Positions 23,848 through 32,143 of a stretch of DNA of 33,596 nucleotides are shown in pieces (position 1 is the stretch's first letter; the number at the start of each line of letters is the position of its first letter). This stretch comes from an uncultured Flavobacteriales bacterium (GTDB taxonomy: Bacteria; Bacteroidota; Bacteroidia; Flavobacteriales_D; CALLUQ01): assembly GCA_938010565.1 (NCBI GenBank), contig CALLUQ010000188.1, positions 1-33,596 on the forward strand, read 5' to 3'. A model generated the notes under the pieces. The model did no database searches. It was given only the letters and a program-made list of their open reading frames with translations, and was not told the DNA's origin. Both the position numbers and the translations under genes were made by a program.

Positions 23848-25695
23848 TTATTCTACGGTAACCGATTTGGCAAGATTTCTTGGCTGATCGACGTTACATC
23901 CCCTCATTACAGCTACGTAGTACGACAGAAGTTGTAAGGGCACCACCGATAGCAGCGGAACCAGGCAATCGTCTGTTTCCGGTATCTCAATGGTATGATC
24001 GGCCAGTTCCTTAACCACCGTATCTCCATAGTTGATGATGGCAATCACTTTGCCTTTCCGGGCCTTCACTTCCTGGATGTTGCTCACTACCTTTTCATAA
24101 GAAGCTCCTTTGGTAGCAATTACAAATACGGGCATTTCCTCATCGATCAGGGCAATGGGGCCATGTTTCATTTCGGCGGCAGGATAACCTTCGGCATGGA
24201 TGTAGGAAATTTCCTTGAGCTTTAACGCACCTTCCAGTGCTACGGGATAGGTAAACCCACGGCCAAGGTAAAGGGCATTGTCGGCATCCTTGTAAATGTT
24301 GGCAATGTCTCTGATCTGTGCATTGACTTCCAGTACCTGGTTGACTTTTTCAGGTATGGAGTCCAGTTCAACCAAACTGCGATGGAATTTGGAGTCGGAT
24401 ATACTCCCTTTTCGGTGTGCTATACCCAGGGCCATCAACGTAAGCACCGTAACCTGAGCCGTAAATGCTTTGGTAGAAGCCACCCCGATCTCAGGGCCGG
24501 CATGGGTATAAGAGCCTGCATCCGTAAGGCGGGCAATGGAAGACCCCACTACATTGCAAATGCCGATGATGGTAGCGCCTTTGGCTTTAGCCAGTTCGAT
24601 GGCAGCCAGGGTATCCGCTGTTTCTCCGGATTGCGAAATGGCGATCACAATATCGTTTTCCCCGATGATGGGGTTGCGGTAGCGAAACTCAGAAGCATAT
24701 TCCACTTCAACAGGAATACGGGCCAGATCCTCGAACAAGTATTCGCCTACCAAACCCGCATAATAAGAGGTGCCACAAGCCACAAAGATGATGCGTTTGG
24801 CATGGACCAACTTCTGTTCGTAATCTTTGATCCCACCAAGCGTTACACTGCCTTTTTGCAGTTGTAAACGACCACGCAGACAATCGCGTATAGAAGCAGG
24901 TTGCTCGTTGATCTCTTTTAGCATAAAGTGATCGTAACCGCCTTTTTCAAGCACTTCGAGCTGTATTTCCAACTCTTGGATATAGGGTGTTTTCTCCTGG
25001 TTCTTGATGTTGCGGATGGATAAACCCGTTTTGCGGTTTACCACGGCAATTTCTTCGTCTTCGAGGTAAACCACATTTTTCGTGTATTCCACGAGTGGAG
25101 TCGCATCGGATGCCAGGTAAAATTCGTTGTGTCCTTCGCCAATTCCAATTACGAGCGGGCTGCTTTTTTTCGCTGCGATCAGGGTATCGGGATGGTCCGC
25201 ATCGATGATTACGATCGCATATGCACCAATTACTCCGTTTAAGGCCATCCGTACTGCTTCGAGCAGATCAACCCTTTCCCGCATTTGAATGTCTTCGATC
25301 AGGTGAATGAGGATCTCGGTATCGGTATCGCTCTTCAACACATGGCCACGGTTGATCAATTCTTCTTTGAGTGTGGCATAGTTTTCAATAATGCCATTGT
25401 GGATGATGTGCAGTTTTCCCGAATCTGAAGCGTGGGGATGTGCATTGACATCGTTTGGGGGGCCGTGGGTAGCCCACCGGGTGTGCCCGATCCCGACAAA
25501 GCCACTTTGTAGTTTGCCATTCACATGGCGTTCCAGATCTGCCACTTTCCCTTTGCATTTATAAAGCTCCAGTTTTCCGTTCTCGATCACTGATATTCCA
25601 GCACTATCGTAACCACGATATTCTAAACGGGCAAGTCCTTTAATCAGAACAGGATAAACAGGGTTATCACCCAGGTAACCAACAATTCCACACAT
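23848..25695 (-). CDS. glmS: Glutamine--fructose-6-phosphate aminotransferase (isomerizing)
   Basis: A 615-residue enzyme making glucosamine-6-phosphate from fructose-6-phosphate and glutamine, the entry to UDP-GlcNAc, peptidoglycan and lipid A. Cys2 (MCGIVGYLGD) is the class II glutaminase nucleophile; RLEYRGYDSAG and HTRWATHGPPN complete that domain. Two SIS domains follow, with ACGTSYYAG, SQSGETADT and AEGYPAAEMKHGP. The C-terminal PRNLAKSVTVE is the standard ending. It lies 9 bases after the DUF4270 gene in a common unit. I see no glmS-type ribozyme leader. Confidence 0.98.
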   Translation of the reverse strand: MCGIVGYLGDNPVYPVLIKGLARLEYRGYDSAGISVIENGKLELYKCKGKVADLERHVNGKLQSGFVGIGHTRWATHGPPNDVNAHPHASDSGKLHIIHNGIIENYATLKEELINRGHVLKSDTDTEILIHLIEDIQMRERVDLLEAVRMALNGVIGAYAIVIIDADHPDTLIAAKKSSPLVIGIGEGHNEFYLASDATPLVEYTKNVVYLEDEEIAVVNRKTGLSIRNIKNQEKTPYIQELEIQLEVLEKGGYDHFMLKEINEQPASIRDCLRGRLQLQKGSVTLGGIKDYEQKLVHAKRIIFVACGTSYYAGLVGEYLFEDLARIPVEVEYASEFRYRNPIIGENDIVIAISQSGETADTLAAIELAKAKGATIIGICNVVGSSIARLTDAGSYTHAGPEIGVASTKAFTAQVTVLTLMALGIAHRKGSISDSKFHRSLVELDSIPEKVNQVLEVNAQIRDIANIYKDADNALYLGRGFTYPVALEGALKLKEISYIHAEGYPAAEMKHGPIALIDEEMPVFVIATKGASYEKVVSNIQEVKARKGKVIAIINYGDTVVKELADHTIEIPETDDCLVPLLSVVPLQLLSYYVAVMRGCNVDQPRNLAKSVTVE

Positions 25696-25704
25696 GAGAT
25701 TTGA

Positions 25705-27051
25705 TCAGTATTTGGTATAGAACAATTCTAATTTCATTTTTTTATTGCCATCATTATAGCCATGAAGCACCGTTCGGTTTGCACTTACAGCGGCACTGGT
25801 ACTCACAAGGTAGAGGCCGTTGTTCTTTATTTCTCCGGTAAGTACTTGTTGTACCCAACGGGTAATTTTAAAGCGATATTCCTTTGCCGGTTTATCCAAA
25901 TATCCACCAAAATGGGTGTCTCCTTCTAAAAAATCATCGAGAAAAACATCATCGGTGCCGTCTTCATTGACGGCAGTAATGAACAACCGATCGTGTGGCA
26001 GGTAAGCCGTAGTGAGGGAGTCATTTATAGAAATCACCAGCTCTGCTTTGTTAATGCCTACCATTCCGGAATCTGCATAATTCTGGAAGAAGGGCATCCG
26101 GAGGATGGCTTTTGTACCGCCCATCGATTGTATGTAAATGGTTTGTTGGCCGGCAGTGGTATCGTTCAACGCCGAGCCGACACGGAAGCCGGTAGGATCG
26201 GTTTCGAATTCGGAGGCCCATACCGCATCTTCATTCATGAGCAGATCCAGCGTGAGTGTGTCTTCCGACCCCGGGTCTGTTTTGCGATAGTAAACCCTGA
26301 CCTTTGATCCTTCATGCTTTAGATCAAGACCAAAGATGGCCCCGTGATCTACCGGAGGAACGTTATTATCGGGTACTATGTAAAGGCCTTTAAAATAGGT
26401 CAGGAAGCTTTCGTTGTTGCTCAGAACACTATTGTTGGCTTCCGATAAAATATTTACTCCTAACGATTCAACCAGCGGAAAACGCAGGCGTGGTGCAGGA
26501 GCATCCGTTGTGTCTTCCGTCTGTGGTGGTTCGGGGGTTTGCGTTTGATACCCCGCCTTGATCAGATCAATACCCTTATGTTGAGGGGTATAGTTGCTGT
26601 AATAGTTGGCGGTATCGGAGAGGTCTTCATCCAATTCATACACCCGGAAGTTTTGCGGATCAAGCGATCCGTAAGACGAACCGTCGTAAACCAGTTCAAG
26701 AATGACAGAATCGACCTCAATAAAGTTGATATCGAGGCTGTCGTTGTTGATAAAGGCACCCAACCGGATCTGCGTATAAAAGGAAGATTGAACAAAGCCA
26801 AACTCAGGATCGGTATAGGTACCCAAAAGGACCGCACTCAAGCCCTTGGTTGGCAATGAATCTTCGGCAAGCGTATGCGCAAAAATAGTAGTGGAATCAA
26901 CCTTTATCAGGTTCAGCAGATCTCCTGGTGGTTGCACCCCAAGCCCTACTTCGTTTTCAGGTTTGGTGCAACTTCCGAGCGCTGTAAAAAAGCACAATAA
27001 AAAGAAGGCGGTCCTGCCGGGCCGCTTTCGTAATACAGATATTTCAATCAT
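25705..27051 (-). CDS. DUF4270 family lipoprotein
   Basis: A 448-residue outer-membrane-type lipoprotein with a basic N-terminus, a hydrophobic stretch and lipobox LGSC (Cys28). The mature start TKPENEVGLGVQPPGD is typical of DUF4270, as is the mostly beta-rich body with segments such as LLGTYTDPEFGFVQSSFYTQI and the C-terminal YNDGNKKMKLELFYTKY. Function is not known; the family is confined to Bacteroidota. It lies 3 bases after the glycogen-synthase-like gene and 9 before glmS, a neighbourhood that recurs in the phylum. Confidence 0.85.
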   Translation of the reverse strand: MIEISVLRKRPGRTAFFLLCFFTALGSCTKPENEVGLGVQPPGDLLNLIKVDSTTIFAHTLAEDSLPTKGLSAVLLGTYTDPEFGFVQSSFYTQIRLGAFINNDSLDINFIEVDSVILELVYDGSSYGSLDPQNFRVYELDEDLSDTANYYSNYTPQHKGIDLIKAGYQTQTPEPPQTEDTTDAPAPRLRFPLVESLGVNILSEANNSVLSNNESFLTYFKGLYIVPDNNVPPVDHGAIFGLDLKHEGSKVRVYYRKTDPGSEDTLTLDLLMNEDAVWASEFETDPTGFRVGSALNDTTAGQQTIYIQSMGGTKAILRMPFFQNYADSGMVGINKAELVISINDSLTTAYLPHDRLFITAVNEDGTDDVFLDDFLEGDTHFGGYLDKPAKEYRFKITRWVQQVLTGEIKNNGLYLVSTSAAVSANRTVLHGYNDGNKKMKLELFYTKY

Positions 27052-27054
27052 AAG

Positions 27055-27879
27055 TTATTCTGCAAATATCGTGTCGTTTTCAGCAATTCTGTCGTAAAAC
27101 TCCGAATACTCTTTCACATACGTCTCTTCATCCTGATAGCTCAGTTTTGCTGCATCAAGGCTTTCGGCAAAGGCAACAAAATCCGGATCCAAGGTGGCGC
27201 TTCCATGAATTACACCATCGGAATAGGTTGCTGCCAACTTATTGATGTTCAGGAAGGAAGGTTCGCTAATGATTTCCAAGTCTTCGGCATTAAAGCCATC
27301 CTGAACCAGTTTGTTGCTCAGTTTGACATCCAGAGAACCATCAAAACCATTTTCATAAGCGGTATAAACCACCTTTGTATCGGCAAAATGAGGATCATTC
27401 ACATAGGCTTTTTTCACATAAAGCGGAAGCAAAGCACTCATCCAGCCGTGGCAATGAATGATGTCCGGAGTCCAACCCAATTTCTTAACGGTTTCGAGAA
27501 CGCCTTTGCAAAAAAACATGGACCGTTCATCGTTATCTTCGAAGAACTTGCCCTTATCGTCCGTAAGAACGGCTTTCCTTTGAAAATATTCTTCATTGTC
27601 GATGAAATATACCTGCATGCGTGCCGAAGGTATTGATGCAACCTTGATGATCAGCGGATGGTCCGAGTCATCAATGATAAGGTTCATCCCCGAAAGCCGG
27701 ATTACTTCGTGTAACTGATGCCGGCGCTCATTGATACAACCGTACTTCGGCATAAACACACGAATCTCCTTACCGGCCTCATGGATGCCTTGCGGAAGAT
27801 TACGGGTAATTTTAGAAATTTCTGTTTCCGATAGGAAAGGAACCGTTTCTTGCGAAACAAAAAGCACTTTTCTTTTCAT
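27055..27879 (-). CDS. Glycogen/starch synthase N-terminal-domain protein, probably not catalytic
   Basis: A 274-residue protein matching only the N-terminal Rossmann half of GT5 glycogen synthase (KVLFVSQETVPFLSETEISK..., RVFMPKYG, DIIHCHGWMSALLPLYVK). Where GlgA has the ADP-glucose-binding K-x-G-G-L motif this protein reads SETEISK, and the C-terminal GT-B domain with the E-x7-E region is absent. Ordinary glycogen synthesis is therefore unlikely, and a sugar-nucleotide-binding or regulatory role is inferred. Automated annotation often labels it glycogen synthase. It is the first gene of a unit with DUF4270 and glmS, divergent from panC. Confidence 0.8.
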   Translation of the reverse strand: MKRKVLFVSQETVPFLSETEISKITRNLPQGIHEAGKEIRVFMPKYGCINERRHQLHEVIRLSGMNLIIDDSDHPLIIKVASIPSARMQVYFIDNEEYFQRKAVLTDDKGKFFEDNDERSMFFCKGVLETVKKLGWTPDIIHCHGWMSALLPLYVKKAYVNDPHFADTKVVYTAYENGFDGSLDVKLSNKLVQDGFNAEDLEIISEPSFLNINKLAATYSDGVIHGSATLDPDFVAFAESLDAAKLSYQDEETYVKEYSEFYDRIAENDTIFAE

Positions 27880-27910
27880 ATAATTCGGATGCTTTTGGAA
27901 AAAGTGAGTA

Positions 27911-27941
27911 CAAAAATACGGAAAAATCCGCTTAAATTCAA
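27911..27941 (-). promoter_or_regulatory. Promoter of the glgA-like/DUF4270/glmS unit
   Basis: Minus-strand TTG at 27941-27939, a 20-base spacer, then TATTTTTG at 27918-27911, an exact TAnnTTTG, 32 bases before the ATG at 27879. One of the two best Bacteroidota promoter matches in the window. Confidence 0.6.
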
Positions 27942-27951
27942 GAATATCATT

Positions 27952-27959
27952 TAGCTTTG
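27952..27959 (+). promoter_or_regulatory. -7 promoter box of panC
   Basis: TAGCTTTG, an exact TAnnTTTG, ends 21 bases before the ATG at 27981. It overlaps a TTG at 27957 that is in frame with panC, which argues against that TTG as the start. Confidence 0.5.
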
Positions 27960-27980
27960 ACTTGTTTTTCGGGGCTTTTC

Positions 27981-28820
27981 ATGATGCTGACTCACCACTC
28001 CGTAGCCGCCATACAAGGCAGTTTAAAGGTACTGAGAAGTGCCGGGAAAAGCATTGGATTTGTACCTACAATGGGTGCTTTGCACCAAGGCCACCTCTCC
28101 CTTATTGCTGCCGCTCAAGAATCCTGCGACTCCGTAGTCGTAAGCGTTTTTGTAAATCCTACACAGTTCAATGATCCCCGCGATTTTAACCGCTACCCCC
28201 GATATTTGGACAACGACCTGAAAATGCTTGAAAGCGTGGGTTGCGACATGGCATTTGTTCCGGATCAGTTGGAAATGTACCCCGTTCCCGACACCCATCC
28301 ATACTGCTTCGGCACACTTGAAAAAGTGATGGAAGGGGCTCACCGGAAAGGCCACTTTAACGGAGTTGGAATGGTCGTCAGACGTTTTTTTGAGATCATT
28401 CGGCCTGATCAGGCATTTTTTGGCGAAAAGGACTACCAGCAGCTCCTGATCATTCGCATGCTCAACCGGCAGTTTAACCTAGGGGTAGAGGTCGTCGCAT
28501 GCCCCATCCTTCGGGAAAAGAACGGATTGGCCATGAGTTCCAGAAATGCTTTATTGCAAGCCGATGAGCGCGAAAAAGCCGGAATTATTCTGCAAGCTTT
28601 GAAACAGGCCAAAGCCTGTTTAAATAGCTTTTCCATTCGGAAGGCAAAACAACATGCGATACAAATGCTGGAAGCAACCCCGGGTTTAAAAGTGGAATAC
28701 TTTGAAATTGCCGATGCCGAAACTTTGGAGAGCGTCGAAGTGAAAAACGACCGTCCGATGCGTGGATTTGTAGCCGTTAACCTAGGCCATGTACGGTTGA
28801 TCGATAACCTGGCTTTATAA
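27981..28820 (+). CDS. panC: Pantoate--beta-alanine ligase
   Basis: A 279-residue enzyme that joins pantoate and beta-alanine with ATP to give pantothenate, the precursor of CoA and of the ACP arm. Motifs seen are FVPTMGALHQGHLSLI (ATP-binding HxGH-type), VSVFVNPTQFNDPRDFNRYPR in two adjoining parts, HRKGHFNGV, FFGEKDYQQLLII and AMSSRNALL. The start is ATG 27981 or the next codon 27984, chosen from the promoter box position. panD, often next to panC in Bacteroidota, is not present downstream. Confidence 0.96.
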   Translation: MMLTHHSVAAIQGSLKVLRSAGKSIGFVPTMGALHQGHLSLIAAAQESCDSVVVSVFVNPTQFNDPRDFNRYPRYLDNDLKMLESVGCDMAFVPDQLEMYPVPDTHPYCFGTLEKVMEGAHRKGHFNGVGMVVRRFFEIIRPDQAFFGEKDYQQLLIIRMLNRQFNLGVEVVACPILREKNGLAMSSRNALLQADEREKAGIILQALKQAKACLNSFSIRKAKQHAIQMLEATPGLKVEYFEIADAETLESVEVKNDRPMRGFVAVNLGHVRLIDNLAL

Positions 28821-29366
28821 CATTCGCCACTGTTTCACTCCGGGCAACATCCGCACAAGGATGCATGTAGAGTACGCATACGGAGAGCGTTCTTTTATTC
28901 CCCTCCGGCGTCAAGAGCAGTATACGGATGGGGAAACGAAACGTATACTACAACAGGTTCGGATATTATTCGCCGGAGAGTGGGACGTATATCTCACAAG
29001 TGTTAAGTCAGGTGTACTGTGTCGTATAAGTTGCCGATATTTTTGTTCCGGACCATGCGAAAAATAGGAGCCTAGTGTAGCTAAGGGATTATTTCTCAAA
29101 GAAGTCCGGGAAAAGAAGTCCGGGATAAAAAGATCAAAACTTGGTGCGGCTAAAGTAGGCTTGACTTAACACAAGGCCCCATACACGTAGAATATACATC
29201 GGTTTATAAGGAAGTGTTTACCCTCTGGGATTTAAATGCGAGCCCTGACAAGCCACCCTTTGATCCGGCCCGTTCTTCAAAACCAATACAACACTTCATT
29301 GCTTCGTTCCGGGCCATAAACCCTATCTTTTTTCGGCCTTTTTAGGAGTGCATGATGCCTTATAAC
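28821..29366. other. Gene-free region between panC and pdhA
   Basis: About 550 bases with no recognisable gene. A plus-strand open frame at 28861-29067 encodes a low-likelihood product. A 14-base unit AAAGAAGTCCGGGA is repeated directly in tandem at 29098-29111 and 29112-29125. No panD, tRNA or hairpin with a T-run was found. It may be the remains of a lost gene. Confidence 0.5.
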
Positions 29367-29374
29367 TATATTTG
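29367..29374 (+). promoter_or_regulatory. -7 promoter box of pdhA-pdhC
   Basis: TATATTTG, an exact TAnnTTTG, ends 27 bases before the ATG at 29402. It overlaps an in-frame upstream start near 29372, so the ATG at 29402 is preferred. Confidence 0.5.
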
Positions 29375-29401
29375 CGATTCAGGTTTCAGAAAACGCATCA
29401 A

Positions 29402-30463
29402 ATGGCGAATAAAACAAATGCGCAAAAAAAAGCCGTTGCTGGTAAAACAACCAGCCATGCCGGCGGAACAAAGAAAGAAAATTTCGGAAAGGCAATCTAT
29501 TTAAAATGGTATGAAGATATGTTGCTGATGCGTCGGTTTGAAGAGCGGTGCGGACAGTTATATATCCAACAAAAATTCGGAGGGTTTTGCCACCTGTATA
29601 TCGGGCAGGAAGCCGTTTTGGCCGGATGCTCTACTGCTTTGCGCCCTACGGATAATATGATCACGGCATACAGAGACCATGCCCACCCGTTGGTTTTAGG
29701 CAGCGATCCTAAAAGGGTGATGGCGGAGCTTTATGGCCGAACCACCGGCTTGAGCAAAGGCAAAGGCGGGTCGATGCACATGTTTGATAAAGAACGCAAT
29801 CTTTTTGGCGGACATGGCATTGTAGGCGGACAAATTCCTTTAGGGGCAGGCATTGCTTTTGCCGAAAAATACAAAGGAACCGATAACGTTACCCTTTGTT
29901 TCTTTGGCGATGGGGCTGCCCGCCAGGGAGCACTTTACGAAACCTTCAACATGGCCATGATGTGGCAGTTGCCCGTTATCTTCATTATCGAGAACAATAA
30001 GTACGCCATGGGCACTTCGGTGGAAAGAACTTCCAATGTAACCGAATTAACCACATTAGGGGCATCTTTCGAAATGCCGGCCGAATCGGTAGATGGAATG
30101 GCACCGGAGGCAGTGCATGAAGCCGTTGCCATGGCAGCCGAGCATGCCCGAAAAGGAGACGGGCCCACTTTGCTTGATATCAAAACCTACCGTTACAAGG
30201 GACACTCCATGTCCGACCCTCAAAAATACCGCGCCAAAGATGAGGTGAATGCGTACAAAGGCATGGATCCCGTTAAAATGGTTCTTGAGGCGATCAAAAA
30301 GAAACAATACGCTTCGGAAAAAGAGATCAAAGCAATACAAGATCGGGTAAAAGCCGTTGTGGAAGAATCGGTGGCGTTTGCAGAAAATTCGCCTTATCCC
30401 GAGGCCAAAGAGTTGTACGAAGACGTATACGTGCAGGAAGATTATCCTTTTGTGAAAATTTAA
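29402..30463 (+). CDS. pdhA: Pyruvate dehydrogenase E1 component, alpha subunit
   Basis: A 353-residue thiamine-diphosphate enzyme subunit that, with the beta subunit, decarboxylates pyruvate and loads the acetyl group on the E2 lipoyl arm. Seen are MLLMRRFEERCGQLYIQQK, IGQEAVLAG, AYRDHAHPL, SMHMFDKE, GGHGIVGGQIPLG, the ThDP/Mg motif GDGAARQGALYETFN ending in IIENNKYAMGTS, and the phosphorylation-loop-like YRYKGHSMSDPQKYR. The Lys/Ala-rich first 30 residues are a basic tail. pdhC follows after 32 bases; the beta subunit gene is not here, as is common in Bacteroidota. Confidence 0.96.
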   Translation: MANKTNAQKKAVAGKTTSHAGGTKKENFGKAIYLKWYEDMLLMRRFEERCGQLYIQQKFGGFCHLYIGQEAVLAGCSTALRPTDNMITAYRDHAHPLVLGSDPKRVMAELYGRTTGLSKGKGGSMHMFDKERNLFGGHGIVGGQIPLGAGIAFAEKYKGTDNVTLCFFGDGAARQGALYETFNMAMMWQLPVIFIIENNKYAMGTSVERTSNVTELTTLGASFEMPAESVDGMAPEAVHEAVAMAAEHARKGDGPTLLDIKTYRYKGHSMSDPQKYRAKDEVNAYKGMDPVKMVLEAIKKKQYASEKEIKAIQDRVKAVVEESVAFAENSPYPEAKELYEDVYVQEDYPFVKI

Positions 30464-30495
30464 TGTTTTTTTTCCAACCCCCAAAACTTTAGCGG

Positions 30496-31773
30496 ATGGC
30501 AGAGATTGTCAGAATGCCAAAATTGAGCGATACCATGACGGAAGGTGTGGTAGCAGAATGGCATAAAAATGTGGGCGACCATGTAGAAGCAGGAGATCTA
30601 CTTGCTGAAATCGAAACCGATAAAGCCACCATGGAATTTGAATCTTTCCAGGAAGGCACCTTGTTGCATATAGGCATTAAAAAAGGGGAGACTGCCTCGG
30701 TCGATGCCATTCTGGCCATTCTGGGAAACAAAGGCGAAGACGTTTCCGAGCTCCTGAAGGCAGAAGCCGCAGCCCCGGCACCGGCACCGGCTCCGGAAAC
30801 ACCCTCTGCCCACGAAAAAACGCCTGCACCCGGTCCTGCTCCGACTTCCGCATCGGTTGCAGCAGTAAAACCGGCCGAAAACCCGGTTCCGGTGCCCGTG
30901 ACTGATACCGATGACAGGGACTCCGGCAGCCGTTTAAAAGTTTCGCCGCTGGCCCGCCGGCTGGCTCAGGAAAAAGGCATTGCATTGGCAGCAGTTTCCG
31001 GAAGCGGAGATGGCGGGCGCATCGTAAAAAAAGACATTGAAAATTATGCCCCTGCTCCAACCGGTACGGCTTATGCCACCCCGGTCGGAACGGAAGCCTA
31101 TACCGAAGAGAACGTATCGCAAATGCGTAAAACCATTGCACGCCGCTTGTCCGAAAGCAAGTTCAGTGCGCCGCATTTCTATCTTACGATGGAAATCGAC
31201 ATGGACAACGCGATAACCGCCCGCAAAACCATCAATGCCCATGGCGAAGTAAAAGTTTCGTTCAACGATCTTGTGGTAAAAGCCACCGCAATGGCATTGC
31301 GACAGCATCCAAAAGTAAATTCTTCGTGGTTGGGCAATACCATTCGAAGGAACCAACACATCAACATCGGCATTGCCGTAGCAGTGGATGAAGGGCTTTT
31401 GGTTCCCGTCATTCCCTTTACCGACAACCTCACCATTTCGCAGATCAATGCACAGGTAAAAGAATTGGCCGGCAAAGCACGCAATAAAAAGTTGCAACCC
31501 TCGGAATGGGAAGGCAACACTTTTACCATTTCCAACTTGGGGATGTTTGGGATCGAAGAATTTACAGCCATTATTAACCCTCCGGATGCTTGTATTCTTG
31601 CCGTAGGCGGCATCAAGCAAACGCCGGTGGTAAAAAACGGGGAGGTGGTTCCGGGCAATGTAATGAAGGTAACCCTGTCCTGCGATCATCGCGTGGTGGA
31701 CGGAGCTACAGGGTCGGCCTTTCTGAAAACGTTAAAAGCCATGTTGGAAGATCCGGTCATGATGCTGGCCTGA
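30496..31773 (+). CDS. pdhC: Pyruvate dehydrogenase E2 (dihydrolipoamide acetyltransferase)
   Basis: A 425-residue core subunit that transfers acetyl groups to CoA. Domains in order: one lipoyl domain (about 2-76) with Lys43 in ETDKATMEF as the lipoylation site; a flexible Ala/Pro linker (about 90-140); a peripheral-subunit-binding domain (about 149-187, KVSPLARRLAQEKGI); and the catalytic domain (about 200-425) with His398 and Asp402 in SCDHRVVDGATG. A single lipoyl domain makes it shorter than E. coli AceF. It pairs with pdhA upstream and is followed by a strong terminator. Confidence 0.96.
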   Translation: MAEIVRMPKLSDTMTEGVVAEWHKNVGDHVEAGDLLAEIETDKATMEFESFQEGTLLHIGIKKGETASVDAILAILGNKGEDVSELLKAEAAAPAPAPAPETPSAHEKTPAPGPAPTSASVAAVKPAENPVPVPVTDTDDRDSGSRLKVSPLARRLAQEKGIALAAVSGSGDGGRIVKKDIENYAPAPTGTAYATPVGTEAYTEENVSQMRKTIARRLSESKFSAPHFYLTMEIDMDNAITARKTINAHGEVKVSFNDLVVKATAMALRQHPKVNSSWLGNTIRRNQHINIGIAVAVDEGLLVPVIPFTDNLTISQINAQVKELAGKARNKKLQPSEWEGNTFTISNLGMFGIEEFTAIINPPDACILAVGGIKQTPVVKNGEVVPGNVMKVTLSCDHRVVDGATGSAFLKTLKAMLEDPVMMLA

Positions 31774-31792
31774 TGCGAAAACTAAGGAGATT

Positions 31793-31828
31793 AAAAAAGG
31801 CCGGGCCGTAAAGGTTCGGCCTTTTTTT
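31793..31828 (+). terminator. Intrinsic terminator after pdhC
   Basis: AAAAAAGGCCG (31793-31803) pairs with CGGCC plus a T-run (31817-31828), a GC-rich stem 20 bases past the pdhC stop followed by seven T. This ends the pdhA-pdhC unit and separates it from the secretion cassette. Confidence 0.85.
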
Positions 31829-31923
31829 GGGTGTGTTGTATTATTTTGTACACTTGTTTTAAGGTGGGGATTAGGGAGGTGGTAAATAGTTCGGGAACCG
31901 GCACCGTTCCGGATCATGCACCA

Positions 31924-31931
31924 TAACTTTA
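31924..31931 (+). promoter_or_regulatory. Weak -7 box upstream of the TssD-toxin gene
   Basis: TAACTTTA matches TAnnTTTG except for the last base and lies 31 bases before the ATG at 31963. No -33 element is evident. A small hairpin GGAAC-N7-GTTCC lies shortly upstream. Confidence 0.3.
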
Positions 31932-31941
31932 AACAAAAAAC

Positions 31942-32143
31942 CTGAAACCCACCGGTAAACCCATGCTAAAAGCCAAATTATTTGCTTGTGGAACAGAACG
32001 GGAATTGCTACGAACGGACCTGGAATACCACAGGGTATTCCATCCTAAAACAGGCCGGCCCGGCCCCATTCCGATGGGAGGGCTGGTTACCCTTGCTTTT
32101 GTCTCCGGACATGGCGATGACCGGTTATTGCGTTGGATCACCC
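31942..32143 (+). repeat. Left copy of a duplicated TssD 5' segment
   Basis: These 202 bases recur at 33395-33596 with about ten mismatches. The repeat starts 21 bases before the start codon (CTGAAACCCACCGG) and runs into the TssD coding region; its true end lies beyond the window because the right copy is cut. Most mismatches are silent. Confidence 0.9.

Noticed and set aside
28861-29067. 68-codon plus-strand frame after panC
   Set aside because: Composition is unlike neighbouring genes, there is no family resemblance and no good start context; treated as non-coding.
29098-29125. Two 14-base tandem repeats as a CRISPR or iteron array
   Set aside because: Only two adjacent copies with no spacers and no replication or Cas genes nearby.
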